Virus record (IMG/VR): IMGVR_UViG_3300006737_000004
Location: 1-56,474 of that record
Strand: one strand, 5' to 3'
Length of the DNA stretch: 56,474 nucleotides
Source of the DNA: a virus
Each line of letters starts with the position of its first letter. Position 1 is the stretch's first letter. A program made the position numbers and the translations under genes. Under the pieces are notes generated by a model. The model saw only the letters and a list, made by a program, of their open reading frames with translations. It was not told the origin of the DNA and made no database searches. Shown here piece by piece: positions 47,648 to 56,474 of the stretch.

Positions 47648-48109
47648 ATGATTGATCCAGTAACAGCTATAGCTGGTGCAACCGCAGCTTTTAATGCCAT
47701 AAAGAAAGGCATACAGGTTGGAAGAGACCTGCAGGATATGGGCAGTCAACTCTCTCAATGGGCAGGCGCTGTAGCAGACCTGGACTTTGCAGACAGACAA
47801 ACCCAAAAGCCACCTTGGTATAAGGCTCTAGGTGGTGGTGTTGAAGCACAGGCAATGGAGATATGGCAAGCTAAACAAAAAGCTGAGTCCATGCGTAAAG
47901 AATTAAAAGACTACATATCGGTTATGTATGGCCCATCTAAGTGGCAAGAGATACTTGAGATAGAAGCCAAGTTAAGAAAACAAAAGAAAGAACACGAGCA
48001 CAGACAAATAGAAATTAAGCAAAAAATAATAGAGTGGTCAGCAGGTATAGCTGTATTTATTATTTGCACTGGATGTTTGTTTGGATTTGTATATTTAGGG
48101 ACTAGATAA
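47648..48109 (+). CDS. Hypothetical protein with C-terminal membrane helix, 153 aa
   Basis: The ATG at 47648 follows a GGGGGG-AGTG stretch. The N-terminus (PVTAIAGATAAFNAIKKGI) is a weak amphipathic helix. The middle is a charged helix (AKLRKQKKEHEHRQIEIKQK) and the end is a transmembrane helix (IAVFIICTGCLFGFVYL). Proteins of this kind precede the internal virion protein genes in many marine podoviruses. They may anchor to the host membrane during DNA ejection. One-base overlap with the next gene. Confidence 0.65.
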   Translation: MIDPVTAIAGATAAFNAIKKGIQVGRDLQDMGSQLSQWAGAVADLDFADRQTQKPPWYKALGGGVEAQAMEIWQAKQKAESMRKELKDYISVMYGPSKWQEILEIEAKLRKQKKEHEHRQIEIKQKIIEWSAGIAVFIICTGCLFGFVYLGTR

Positions 48110-50547
48110 TGATGAATTTAGATGCAGAACACAACTTAGCTAATAAGTTTCTTGGGTATACTGGTGAAAAATCTAGACCAGCTCTTGATGGTTTTTACAA
48201 GTCGAATCCAGGTGCTGCTGCACGTATGGGAGAGTATAGTAAAGCTATTACTGGCATGGCCAAAGGTGGATACTACGGTGGATATACAGGTATTCCTGGT
48301 GGTGAGAGGGGAAGAACTCCCCCAAGTGTAGCTCCTAAACAAGAGGTAGTACGTCCTAAAGCTAGACCAACCCCTGCTCCTACACCTAAACCTGTAAGTA
48401 AACCTAATGTTCCTACTATTAGACCCAGAGCAAGACCTACAGAAGCACAAAATATTTCTTTCGCCTCTTCATACCCCGAACCTAAAAGTATAACCACCTT
48501 TACAGATAACTCAGGTGCAACTGTTGCAGAGTCTACTGATAGTAAGACCACAACCATTAACCGTTCTAGTCAATCTGGTGACAACTTAATTCGTCAAGCT
48601 ATAGAACTTAATGTACCAATTGAGTTTTCTGAAAACGGTCAGTCAGCCTCTGTATCTAATGCAACTATGGAGAAGCTTGCTACATCTAAATTTGGGATTA
48701 AAAGTGGGATGCTTATGGCTGAACACAAACGAAGAAACCCTGCAGGAGGCTACAGTTCTTTCCACTTGGGTATTGGGCCAGAAGGAAACCTTAACATCTT
48801 TGACCCTAAGAACATGGATGTTACTGGTGGTAAGATGAAGGTGGGCTACAAGAGTACCTTTAATGAAGGTGGTGCTGTTCGTGGTTACGTAGAGGGTGGA
48901 GACAATATAAGCTATAAAGAAGATATTATACCTAAGTTTGGTAAAACTGTAGAAGAAACTATGCAACCTACACAAGCTGATGTATCTTATATCGCACCTA
49001 CTGCAGATCAAGATATAGACCCAACTGCAGGTCAAGTAAGTACTACAGCGCCTACTGCTGAAGTAGCAACTGTTGACACGACAGCTCAAGCTACTATGCC
49101 TATAACAGCTCCTGCTGCTACCTATGGTGCTGCTGCCGTAGCTCCTGAAGTGGGAAAGGTAACAGCAGGTATGCAACCTGTTGAGGGTGAAGTAAGTCAG
49201 GAAGCACAAGTAACTGCTGCTCAACAGAATGAGTCTGCAGTGTCTGGTATGCAAGCTGCTCAAGGTGCTGCTAACATTATGCAGAATCCTGTACAGCGAG
49301 AGATTCAACAGGGTGAACTTGTTAGTGGTGCTGCAGACGCTCAGAAGGCCGCACAGTTTACTGAACAGGTACAGGCTGCTACAGCTACCCCAACAAGTCA
49401 AGCTACTGTACAGGGTCAGCTAGAGGGGCTTATGCAACAGTTTGAGGGTGGTGCTACACCTGCATGGGCTGCTGGAGCTATGCGTAATGCTACTGCTGCT
49501 ATGGCTGCTAGAGGACTAGGTGCTTCTAGTATGGCAGGACAAGCTCTTGTACAAGCTGCTATGGAATCTGCCTTACCTATTGCCCAAGCTGATGCACAAA
49601 CAGTTGCACAATTTGAAGCACAGAACTTGTCAAACCGTCAACAACGTGCTATGCTTGCTGCACAACAACGTGCTACATTTATGGGACAGGAGTTTGATCA
49701 AGCATTCCAAGCTCGTGTACAAAACTCAGCTCGTATTGGTGACATTGCTAATATGAACTTTACTGCAGAGCAGAACATTGCTCTTGAGAACTCTCGTGCA
49801 GTAAACACTATGAACCTAGCCAACTTAGGTAATCGTCAGGCTATGGTTATGGCAGAGGCTGCTGCACTATCACAACTTGATATGTCTAACTTGAATAACA
49901 GGCAACAAGCCGCAGTACAAAATGCTCAGTCGTTTATGCAAATGGATATGACTAACGTAGCTAATGCACAGCAGACAGCTTTGTTTAAGACTCAACAGAA
50001 TGTTCAGGCTTTGTTCACTGATCAAGCTGCTACTAACGCTGCTGCACAGTTTAATGCTTCGAGTGAGAACCAGACTAACCAGTTCTTCTCACAACTCTCA
50101 AGCCAGACTTCACAGTTTAATACAGCACAAACCAATGCAATGAGCCAGTTTAATGTCGATGCAACTAACTCTATACGGCAGTTCAATGCAAACTTGCAGA
50201 ACCAGAGAGATCAGTTTAACGCTAACAATGGATTGGTTGTAGCTCAGGCTAATGCTCAGTGGAGACAAAACATTGCAACACTTAATACTGCTGCACAGAA
50301 CGAGAGTAATATGAACTATGCAAAGACCATTAACTCTTTAACCTCAAGTAACTTGGATCAGATCTGGCAACGTGAGAGAGACTTGATGCAGTATAACTTT
50401 CAATCCTCTGAAGATTCTAAAGATCGTGCACTACAAATCTTATTGGCAGATAAAAGTTTAGAAGAGTTGAAGGAATCTATTAAATATTCAGAAGACAAAG
50501 GTAAGACTAAGTTTATTTTTGACCTGTTGTTTAATGCTTTTGATTAG
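48109..50547 (+). CDS. Internal virion protein, Ala/Gln-rich, 812 aa
   Basis: 812 aa. An N-terminal region with VRPKARP and IRPRARP (about residues 81-110) is Pro-rich and flexible. A FNEGGAVRGYVEGG element follows near 245-265. The remainder is a long Ala/Gln/Asn-rich helical repeat (NLSNRQQRAMLAAQQRATF and many NRQQA copies) that could form a coiled, extrudable rod. Such low-complexity proteins are carried inside podovirus heads and ejected to form the DNA channel. It overlaps the membrane-helix gene by one base. Confidence 0.75.
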   Translation: MMNLDAEHNLANKFLGYTGEKSRPALDGFYKSNPGAAARMGEYSKAITGMAKGGYYGGYTGIPGGERGRTPPSVAPKQEVVRPKARPTPAPTPKPVSKPNVPTIRPRARPTEAQNISFASSYPEPKSITTFTDNSGATVAESTDSKTTTINRSSQSGDNLIRQAIELNVPIEFSENGQSASVSNATMEKLATSKFGIKSGMLMAEHKRRNPAGGYSSFHLGIGPEGNLNIFDPKNMDVTGGKMKVGYKSTFNEGGAVRGYVEGGDNISYKEDIIPKFGKTVEETMQPTQADVSYIAPTADQDIDPTAGQVSTTAPTAEVATVDTTAQATMPITAPAATYGAAAVAPEVGKVTAGMQPVEGEVSQEAQVTAAQQNESAVSGMQAAQGAANIMQNPVQREIQQGELVSGAADAQKAAQFTEQVQAATATPTSQATVQGQLEGLMQQFEGGATPAWAAGAMRNATAAMAARGLGASSMAGQALVQAAMESALPIAQADAQTVAQFEAQNLSNRQQRAMLAAQQRATFMGQEFDQAFQARVQNSARIGDIANMNFTAEQNIALENSRAVNTMNLANLGNRQAMVMAEAAALSQLDMSNLNNRQQAAVQNAQSFMQMDMTNVANAQQTALFKTQQNVQALFTDQAATNAAAQFNASSENQTNQFFSQLSSQTSQFNTAQTNAMSQFNVDATNSIRQFNANLQNQRDQFNANNGLVVAQANAQWRQNIATLNTAAQNESNMNYAKTINSLTSSNLDQIWQRERDLMQYNFQSSEDSKDRALQILLADKSLEELKESIKYSEDKGKTKFIFDLLFNAFD

Positions 50548-50555
50548 GAAAATAA

Positions 50556-51392
50556 ATGGCACTTTATAAAAGACCCTCTGTAACAAATCTTAGGACACAA
50601 CTTTTGGTTAAGGGGCAAAAAGCTCCAACAAGAAAGTCTCTTGTAGAAAGAGGTGTAGTAAGACCACGAAGTAGGCCTAGCTCTTTAGAAGTTGATCCTC
50701 TAGCTAGGCTTTCAGGACTAGCTGGTAGTATTGTACGTGAAGCAGATCAGGCAGAGAAACGAAGGACTAAAAGAAAAGCCACTTTAAGTTCTGGTTCTTT
50801 AGAAGAAACAAATGCAAACCTTAGAGCAAAGCTAGAATCAAAAAGTGATGAAGATATTATTGATGTATCTCCCTCAGCCGAAGCTCCAGATCAAGAATTT
50901 GTAAATAAAGATGTTATTGATGTATCTCCTTCGGCTGAAGCTGCAGATCAAGAGTTTGTAAAGGTCACAATACCTGAGTATCCTGAAGATCTTTCTCCAA
51001 AGAAAATTCAAAGTATTATTAAGAGAGAAGCAAAACTTAGAAACATATCTGCTACCTCTGCCTTAGCTATTTATAAAGCTGAAGGGTTTAACTCTTATCA
51101 GTCCAGTATTACAGAGGGGTCTCAGAAAAAGGTAGGGGGTCGTGAAGCTTCTTATGGACCATTCCAATTATATGTAGGTGGTGGACTAGGTAATGAGTAT
51201 GAAGAACAGACTGGTAGAAGTTTGTCATTAGATAATACTTTAGAGGGCATAACAAAACAGATACAGTTTGCACTAGATAAGGCAGCAGAAGGTAAGTCAT
51301 GGAAGCCTTGGTCTGGACATGAAGCTGCTGGACTTGATCCTACTGAAGGTCTTAACAGTGCAAAACCTGTCTTTAACTGGAAAGAAAACTAA
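50556..51392 (+). CDS. Virion-associated lysozyme / transglycosylase-like protein, 278 aa
   Basis: 278 aa. The N-terminus has VRPRSRP (about 32-38). A tandem repeat DVSPSAEA-x-DQEFV at about 107-138 forms an acidic linker. The C-terminal 110 residues form a lysozyme-like domain: REASYGPFQLYVGGGLG carries the catalytic Glu of E-(A/S)-SYGPFQL, and later KSWKPWSGHEAAG closes the fold. It would make a local hole in peptidoglycan during entry. It lies between the internal virion proteins, consistent with T7 gp16-like work done by a separate protein. Confidence 0.8.
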   Translation: MALYKRPSVTNLRTQLLVKGQKAPTRKSLVERGVVRPRSRPSSLEVDPLARLSGLAGSIVREADQAEKRRTKRKATLSSGSLEETNANLRAKLESKSDEDIIDVSPSAEAPDQEFVNKDVIDVSPSAEAADQEFVKVTIPEYPEDLSPKKIQSIIKREAKLRNISATSALAIYKAEGFNSYQSSITEGSQKKVGGREASYGPFQLYVGGGLGNEYEEQTGRSLSLDNTLEGITKQIQFALDKAAEGKSWKPWSGHEAAGLDPTEGLNSAKPVFNWKEN

Positions 51393-51916
51393 TGAGTATA
51401 ATATTTGCAGCACCTATTCCAGGTCAATCACTGACATCAGAACCTAAGAACTTGCCGTTCGAAAGGCCACCAGAAACTGCTGATCCATACGAAGCTCTTA
51501 ACATGCACATAGATCACATCACTCAGCCTAAAGCTTTAAAGAGTGCGTTTCATTTTATGGAAGAGGGTTTAGATCTTGTATCATTAGTAGAGGGTGTGCT
51601 TCGTAGTGCTGTCATGGCAGGTAAACATAGTTTAGATGTTAGCTTAGTTATTGCACCAGTATTACATGAGTACATCAGAGGTCTTGCAATAGACTCAGAG
51701 GTAGAATTTAAAGAGGGTTTTGAAGAGGATCAAGAAGAAGAAGATGGGATTCAATATCAAAGAGATTCTGAACACGCTTTAAAAATGTTAAGAGAAATGA
51801 AAAAAGAAAAAGGTATGCCTGTTGAAGAAGTACAGCAAGAGCCACAAGAAGAAGTAATGGTGGAACCTGAAGAAGAAACAGAAGTACCACAAGGGTTAAT
51901 GGCTAGGAGAATATAA
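51392..51916 (+). CDS. Hypothetical virion-region protein, 174 aa
   Basis: 174 aa. Residues 1-110 are globular (FAAPIPGQSLTSEP start; DLVSLVEGVLRSAVMAGKHSLDVSLVIAPVLHEYI as a mostly helical core) and the last 60 are extremely acidic (EEDQEEED, EPEEETEVP). The motif pattern, with IAAPIPGQSL near the N-terminus and a Glu-rich end, recurs in marine phages at this site in the genome. It is probably an internal or assembly protein. Overlaps both neighbours by one base. Confidence 0.65.
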   Translation: MSIIFAAPIPGQSLTSEPKNLPFERPPETADPYEALNMHIDHITQPKALKSAFHFMEEGLDLVSLVEGVLRSAVMAGKHSLDVSLVIAPVLHEYIRGLAIDSEVEFKEGFEEDQEEEDGIQYQRDSEHALKMLREMKKEKGMPVEEVQQEPQEEVMVEPEEETEVPQGLMARRI

Positions 51917-52893
51917 TGGGATTTAGTTGGGCAGGTGCTTCAGATTCACTGGAGAAAAACCTAGAGCGTGTCAGAGAAAAAGAAATTAGAGAAGAAGAGA
52001 TAGCTCTTAAGCGTGAAAATGCTTTGTTTGAGCTTGCAATAACTAAAGAAAGTGATCGGGCTAAGTATAAGACAGGGGATAAATATACAAAAGCTGCGGA
52101 AGATACATTAAAATTAAAAACCCAATTAGAGGGTTTAGATCTAGATGAAGAGACTTTAAAATTTTATCAACCTGTTTTAGAAGATCCTTTTGCAGCCTCA
52201 GATATTATAGACTTTATAGGTAAAGCAAAAGAGGACGGTTTAAACATTAGCTACTCTATGCTCCCTTCTTTAATGCAAGTTGTCAAGTCCAGTGCAACAG
52301 AAGAAACTAAAATGGATTATGTTTCTATGATTACTGGTGCTGACCTTTCAGATAAAGAAGAGTATTACAATCTTGCTCAAGAAATTACTGCTATGACAAG
52401 TTCTCCAGGAAGGACTGCTTTCGTCGTACCTAGTGCAGATTTTGGGGTAGATACAACAAAACAGATGGAGAAGTACGAAACCCAATTTGATTTAGCTGTA
52501 AACAGTTTATTACCTTTAGCCAGAGAAAAACTGATATCTTTGCCAGAGATTAGCGGAGACAGAAATAGACTAATGGCAGCAATAGACGGAGTGGAAAAAG
52601 GTTCAGGTTCTACATTATCTACTGCTCAAAACGTACTAATGGATATGTTTTTTAATACGAACACTTTTGAGGTGATGGCTGAAAGAAACCCAAATATTTT
52701 CTTTGATTACAAAAAGAATCCTCTTCTTAACCCATACTTACAGGCTGAAGAAGCGATACCTAGTCCTACAGGTACTGTTTTAACTCAAGAAGATATTGAT
52801 AGCAGCCCTAATTTACAAAGTTTAAATGCTCAACCTGGTGATAAAATTATAAATGGAGTTTTACATGACGCCAACGGAAACCCAAAGCAGTGA
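51916..52893 (+). CDS. Hypothetical internal virion protein, 325 aa
   Basis: 325 aa, helical and charged. Starts MGFSWAGASDSLEKNLERVREK with a coiled-coil-like run to about residue 60. The middle has alternating helices. The end (QPGDKIINGVLHDANGNPKQ) looks like a small beta turn. It lies between the acidic protein and the giant last protein, overlapping the latter by 29 bp. Location and composition suggest an internal virion component. No named family. Confidence 0.6.
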   Translation: MGFSWAGASDSLEKNLERVREKEIREEEIALKRENALFELAITKESDRAKYKTGDKYTKAAEDTLKLKTQLEGLDLDEETLKFYQPVLEDPFAASDIIDFIGKAKEDGLNISYSMLPSLMQVVKSSATEETKMDYVSMITGADLSDKEEYYNLAQEITAMTSSPGRTAFVVPSADFGVDTTKQMEKYETQFDLAVNSLLPLAREKLISLPEISGDRNRLMAAIDGVEKGSGSTLSTAQNVLMDMFFNTNTFEVMAERNPNIFFDYKKNPLLNPYLQAEEAIPSPTGTVLTQEDIDSSPNLQSLNAQPGDKIINGVLHDANGNPKQ

Positions 52894-55800
52894 TCCCTTT
52901 GCAAATGTAACACTGGGATCTGAAACTAAAGACCCGTTTGCAGATGTTACACTAGGCCCATCTCAAAAATTAAAACTTCCTGAAGCAGGAACATACTCTC
53001 AAGATGATATGGCAGATGATGATGCTATGTACTCTATTATTGAGGGATATATGGCAGACAGATATGGTTCTCAATCTTTTGAGGGAGAGAGTAGAGAGTC
53101 TGTTGTAGATAGTTTTTTAAATAATCGTAGGGGTGTAGTCTCAGGCAACAGTGTGCGTGGGTTGTCTGAAATGGATTACATCAACGACATACAAGATGAC
53201 ACTGAAAAGAAAGCACGAGCTGCTGCTGCATACCAGTTGTATGAAAATATGGCTGGTATTTTTAGTGATGAGACTACCTTTGGAGAAAAAGCAGAAGGTG
53301 TAATGGATTTTACTAGGAGTGTAATCTTAGATCCAGTAAACCTAGTAGGTGGTTTGATAGGTAAAGCTGCTGCAAATGTTTCCCTTCGTGTAGGTACATC
53401 TGCTGCTAAACGTGCAGCTTATGAAGCTATGAAAAAGGGAGGTTCTAAAAAAGTTGTTGATGCAGCAGGTACGAAAGTATTTACTGATGGTTTGAAGGTA
53501 GCTCGTACAACAAGTAAGGCTAGGATATCAAACTACGCCCAACAAACTCTAGGAAAAACTGCAGCTCAGAGGTTAGCTACTAAATCTGCCCTTGCAGAAA
53601 TTGGAATTGTCACTGCAATAGATGCTACAATGGGTGCTGGTATGGAGTACCTGTATCAAGATGGTCTTATTGATGTCGATGCACAAGAAGATATGAACTG
53701 GGCTTCCGTTGGTATAGCTGCAGCAGGTGGTATTATACTAGGTGGTATACAAGCTGGATTAATTGCAAGGCGTGGTACAAGTGGTACTGTTGTACAAGAG
53801 TTTGCAGAACCAGAAGTTGAAGGGGTATTAGCTGATGTATCTCAAGCTATTGCTAAGTATCTGGAACAAGATGTTGTACCTATTGGTCCAGATTGGAAAG
53901 TTAAACTCGAAAAAGGTGCAGTGCTTTCTAAAGATAGTTTAGATTTTAGTTCTGACTTTTTTAAAGTTTTAATGTTGGGTCATAAAAAAGATGATGAAGT
54001 TGTATTTAAAGGATTAACTCAGACTCTCTTCGAAAAGGGTTTTGTGTGGTCGCCTCGTTTTGAGGGGGATCGTTTTACAAATTGGGTTGCAGACATTGTT
54101 TCAGACGCAAGTAATAAAGAAGCACAGGATTTACTAGACTCGATAGAGAAAGCTACAGGAAATAAGATAGAAGTTCGTGGAGATAGCGGTCAAGTAATAC
54201 CAAGATCTGAAGTAACTGGTAGAGACATTGGAGACATTCTTTCTTATAAGATGTCAGAGTATGGCAAAGCTCTTGGTGTTGTAGGTCAGTCAGCTAAACA
54301 ACTTGGGATATCTATTTCAGATGCAGAGCTAAAAGATTTATATCAAGCTGCTCTTGATAATGGTCTTATAAAAAGTAGTAAGAGTGTTAAAAAAGATCCT
54401 AGTATTTTATCAGAAGGATTTCAGAAAGGTCAAAATAGATTAATAAGGTTGTTGGTAGCCCACCCCTCTACAAGTGCCCTCAATGTAATTGGTTGGGGAG
54501 CTAATACCGCCCTACAAAGTAGCTCTGATATGGTAAGTGCTTTGCTATATGCAGGTAGAGGAACTGTTCAAAGACTTGTTGGTGATGTAGAGGCTGGTAA
54601 AAATTCTCAACAACTTGCTTCAGCTCTTATCAAAGCTAATGCATCAAGAGTAAAATTCTTTTTTGATCCTGACATGACTTATACAGCATTTCAAGCTGCA
54701 CTTACAAGAAACTCAGAGGCACTTCAAAGATTAGATAGTGTACTCCCAGGAGGTGTAGAAGGTGTAAATAATGTTATAACAGGGGGTAAATTTTCTGCTA
54801 ATCAAAAGCTGTTGGGCCTTGCGATAGACGACAAGATTGACCTTGTTCAAAAATTAACTCTTGTACAGGCACAAGATTCATTTACAAAATCTCAAGAGTT
54901 TCTATTTCAGATGGATAAAAAACTTAGGGTAGCTACAGGTAAAGGTTGGAATGAGTTTAATACGGCTGATAAAATTGGGAGTATGACTCGTGGAGAGTAC
55001 ATGGCAACTCAAGCATACAGAGACATAGAAGCAAGTGCAGTTGAAGATACCCTCGAAGCTATATTTTCTAAGTCTTATAAGGGTAGAGGTAGTATAGGTA
55101 AGATAGCTGGACTCTTAGAAGATGCTAGAAATTTTCCTATAATTGGTATGCAAATTCCTTTTGGAAGATTCTTTAATAACACTGTTGCATTTATGGGTAA
55201 GAATACTCCTGGAGTTAACTTGGCATTAAAGGGTGCTGGATTTTTTGATGATATGTCAAAGACAGAAGCTTTGTCTAGGTCTTTTGTTTCTCTTGGTATT
55301 TTATATACGTTAATAGAAAAAGAAAAAGATTATATAAGACAGGGGTTGCCTATGTATAGTGCAGTAGACCCCTTAACTGGAGAAACAATAAGTCAGCAGT
55401 ATGACTTTCCTATTTCAGCTTATAAGGCTGGAGCTAGGGTGTGGGCATTAGTTTTTATGGGTGAAACACAACAAGCTCGTGAAGCTGCTAAAAATTTTGG
55501 TTTAGATTTCGGACCTTCTGGGTTATTTAGAACACTAAATAAAAACCAAAGAGACCTTTATGAATCTATAGAGATGTTAGTAGATCCTGAAAGACGTGAT
55601 GTAAGAAAGGCTTTAGAAATTGCTTCAGTAAGTCTAGCATCTCAGTATGCAAACCCACTGACTCGACCTTTAGAACCTGTAAATATTGTTGCAGGTTTAG
55701 CTAGGGGAGAAGATGCTGCACCTATAGACAGGAGTCAAAACAGTAGGCTCATAAACAATGCACTTCGTTACGTAGATAATATCATACCCCTGTTTACAGG

Positions 55801-56356
55801 AGAGCCTCTCGCAGAAGCAAGAGAGAGTGCAGCAGCAGGTAGAGCAGACATACAATCTACAAAAGTATTAGGTGTTAGAACTATTAGGCTTACAGATACT
55901 CAACGTGTAATGGCACGTATGGGTCTGCCAGAGTTTGATATTAATGCTGCATATAAAATAAGAGAGCAAGTACCCGAAGCTGCTAATGCTTACAATGGTA
56001 TACTGTTTGATGTAATAGAAGCAGAATCAGGACTACTGTTAGAATCAGGTTGGTTTGAAACTTTAGATCCATCTGAAAAGTTGCATCACTGGAAACAAGA
56101 TGTTTTACCTAGAGCTAAAGAGTTAGCTAAAGTTTTTTTACGTATGCAATATTCAGATTTAGAAGATGTAATTCCATTACAGTTTGACCTAACCAGTAAG
56201 TACTCTAAAAAAGATGTCCAAAAAGCAACGAAAGAATTGAATCTCGGAGATATTGAAGACCTAGATCCAGCAGAACTCTTCATCTTACAGCAACACTTAG
56301 CTGTTCAAAAAGATCTGAAGGATCTAGACATCTTCAAGAAACAGATGGGGAACTAA
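52865..56356 (+). CDS. Large internal virion protein, 1163 aa
   Basis: The ATG at 52865 has GGAG six bases upstream and is preferred to the ATG at 52853. The N-terminus has a double DPFA(N/D)VTLG repeat. Two hydrophobic stretches lie near residues 160-170 (ILDPVNLVGGLIGKAA) and 275-300 (WASVGIAAAGGIILGGIQAGLIA). The rest is helical and soluble. Size and place (last late gene) match the big podovirus ejection protein of the T7 gp16 type. The lysozyme part is on a separate gene here. Its stop codon overlaps the stop of the first minus-strand gene when the circle is closed. Confidence 0.75.
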   Translation: MTPTETQSSDPFANVTLGSETKDPFADVTLGPSQKLKLPEAGTYSQDDMADDDAMYSIIEGYMADRYGSQSFEGESRESVVDSFLNNRRGVVSGNSVRGLSEMDYINDIQDDTEKKARAAAAYQLYENMAGIFSDETTFGEKAEGVMDFTRSVILDPVNLVGGLIGKAAANVSLRVGTSAAKRAAYEAMKKGGSKKVVDAAGTKVFTDGLKVARTTSKARISNYAQQTLGKTAAQRLATKSALAEIGIVTAIDATMGAGMEYLYQDGLIDVDAQEDMNWASVGIAAAGGIILGGIQAGLIARRGTSGTVVQEFAEPEVEGVLADVSQAIAKYLEQDVVPIGPDWKVKLEKGAVLSKDSLDFSSDFFKVLMLGHKKDDEVVFKGLTQTLFEKGFVWSPRFEGDRFTNWVADIVSDASNKEAQDLLDSIEKATGNKIEVRGDSGQVIPRSEVTGRDIGDILSYKMSEYGKALGVVGQSAKQLGISISDAELKDLYQAALDNGLIKSSKSVKKDPSILSEGFQKGQNRLIRLLVAHPSTSALNVIGWGANTALQSSSDMVSALLYAGRGTVQRLVGDVEAGKNSQQLASALIKANASRVKFFFDPDMTYTAFQAALTRNSEALQRLDSVLPGGVEGVNNVITGGKFSANQKLLGLAIDDKIDLVQKLTLVQAQDSFTKSQEFLFQMDKKLRVATGKGWNEFNTADKIGSMTRGEYMATQAYRDIEASAVEDTLEAIFSKSYKGRGSIGKIAGLLEDARNFPIIGMQIPFGRFFNNTVAFMGKNTPGVNLALKGAGFFDDMSKTEALSRSFVSLGILYTLIEKEKDYIRQGLPMYSAVDPLTGETISQQYDFPISAYKAGARVWALVFMGETQQAREAAKNFGLDFGPSGLFRTLNKNQRDLYESIEMLVDPERRDVRKALEIASVSLASQYANPLTRPLEPVNIVAGLARGEDAAPIDRSQNSRLINNALRYVDNIIPLFTGEPLAEARESAAAGRADIQSTKVLGVRTIRLTDTQRVMARMGLPEFDINAAYKIREQVPEAANAYNGILFDVIEAESGLLLESGWFETLDPSEKLHHWKQDVLPRAKELAKVFLRMQYSDLEDVIPLQFDLTSKYSKKDVQKATKELNLGDIEDLDPAELFILQQHLAVQKDLKDLDIFKKQMGN

Positions 56357-56474
56357 TCCTCTAGCATTTTATCAGCCCACTCGAAGGCCTCATGCTTTAT
56401 TTCTTCAACCCTAGCTCGCCCCTGATGAGCCGCCAAAAGCCCTGCAAGAGCTTGTCCTGCAAGGTAAAGGCGTG
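56352..56474. repeat. Right copy of 123-bp terminal direct repeat
   Basis: Exact copy of 1-123. It starts two bases before the stop codon TAA (56354-56356) of the last late gene and carries the 3' part of the first minus-strand gene. See the left copy. Confidence 0.95.

Noticed and set aside
47328-48109. Spanin pair (inner-membrane and outer lipoprotein)
   Set aside because: No lipobox Cys in the second protein and its membrane helix is C-terminal; only the general layout of the first fits.
48643-49401. 252-codon minus-strand frame opposite the Ala/Gln-rich virion gene
   Set aside because: Ser/Cys/Leu-rich composition produced by reading the repetitive gene backwards; no start signal.

Overview
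This window is one complete phage genome. The first 123 bases recur exactly as the last 123 (56352-56474), so the sequence closes into a circle of about 56,351 bp. The content is that of a temperate-type marine podovirus of an alphaproteobacterium. It has a T7-like Pol I family polymerase, a gp4-like primase-helicase, an SSB, a podovirus-type portal, large internal virion proteins and S74-processed tail fibres, but no phage RNA polymerase, tail sheath or tape measure. Length and gene content recall HMO-2011-type phages of SAR116 and Roseobacter bacteria. That placement is from memory of the group, not from a search. A small host-type DUF1127 gene supports an alphaproteobacterial host.

Layout. 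Positions 2-17454 are all on the minus strand and carry takeover, nucleotide and replication genes. Reading in the direction of transcription from 17454: small early genes, a double-HTH protein, a Cys-rich protein, a metallopeptidase, a tyrosine integrase, ThyX, primase-helicase, Pol I, SSB, a Cas4/RecB-like exonuclease, a resolvase-like nuclease, a phosphoesterase, MazG, a B12-dependent ribonucleotide reductase, DUF3310 and an RMF-like protein. Positions 17455-19316 are a 1.86 kb gene-free divergent control region. Positions 19317-56356 are all on the plus strand: lysis genes (holin-like, M15 endolysin), a cluster of small basic proteins, terminase, portal, a 1938-residue virion protein, scaffold, capsid, tail adaptors, a fibre cassette and the internal virion proteins.

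How it works together. RNR, ThyX and MazG feed dNTPs to a T7-like replisome. The late arm packages DNA with a terminase, builds the head and tail, and lyses the cell. Regulation can be read from the DNA. A family of TTGACA-N15-17-TATAAC promoters drives the late operon, capsid, integrase and probably the RNR block. Three of these loci carry the palindrome ACTTAAGT at or just after the -10 box. The divergent region also holds an array of at least seven CTATAC-N4-GGATAG quasi-palindromes and a large compound hairpin. No CI-like repressor is recognisable. A double-HTH protein (14978-15472) is the best regulator candidate.

Most notable: the ACTTAAGT regulon, the CTATAC/GGATAG array, an apparent frameshift between an HTH domain and the large terminase, a giant virion protein with an HExxH motif plus a canonical EF-hand loop, and a short motif RP(K/R)(A/S)RP recurring in at least five unrelated proteins.
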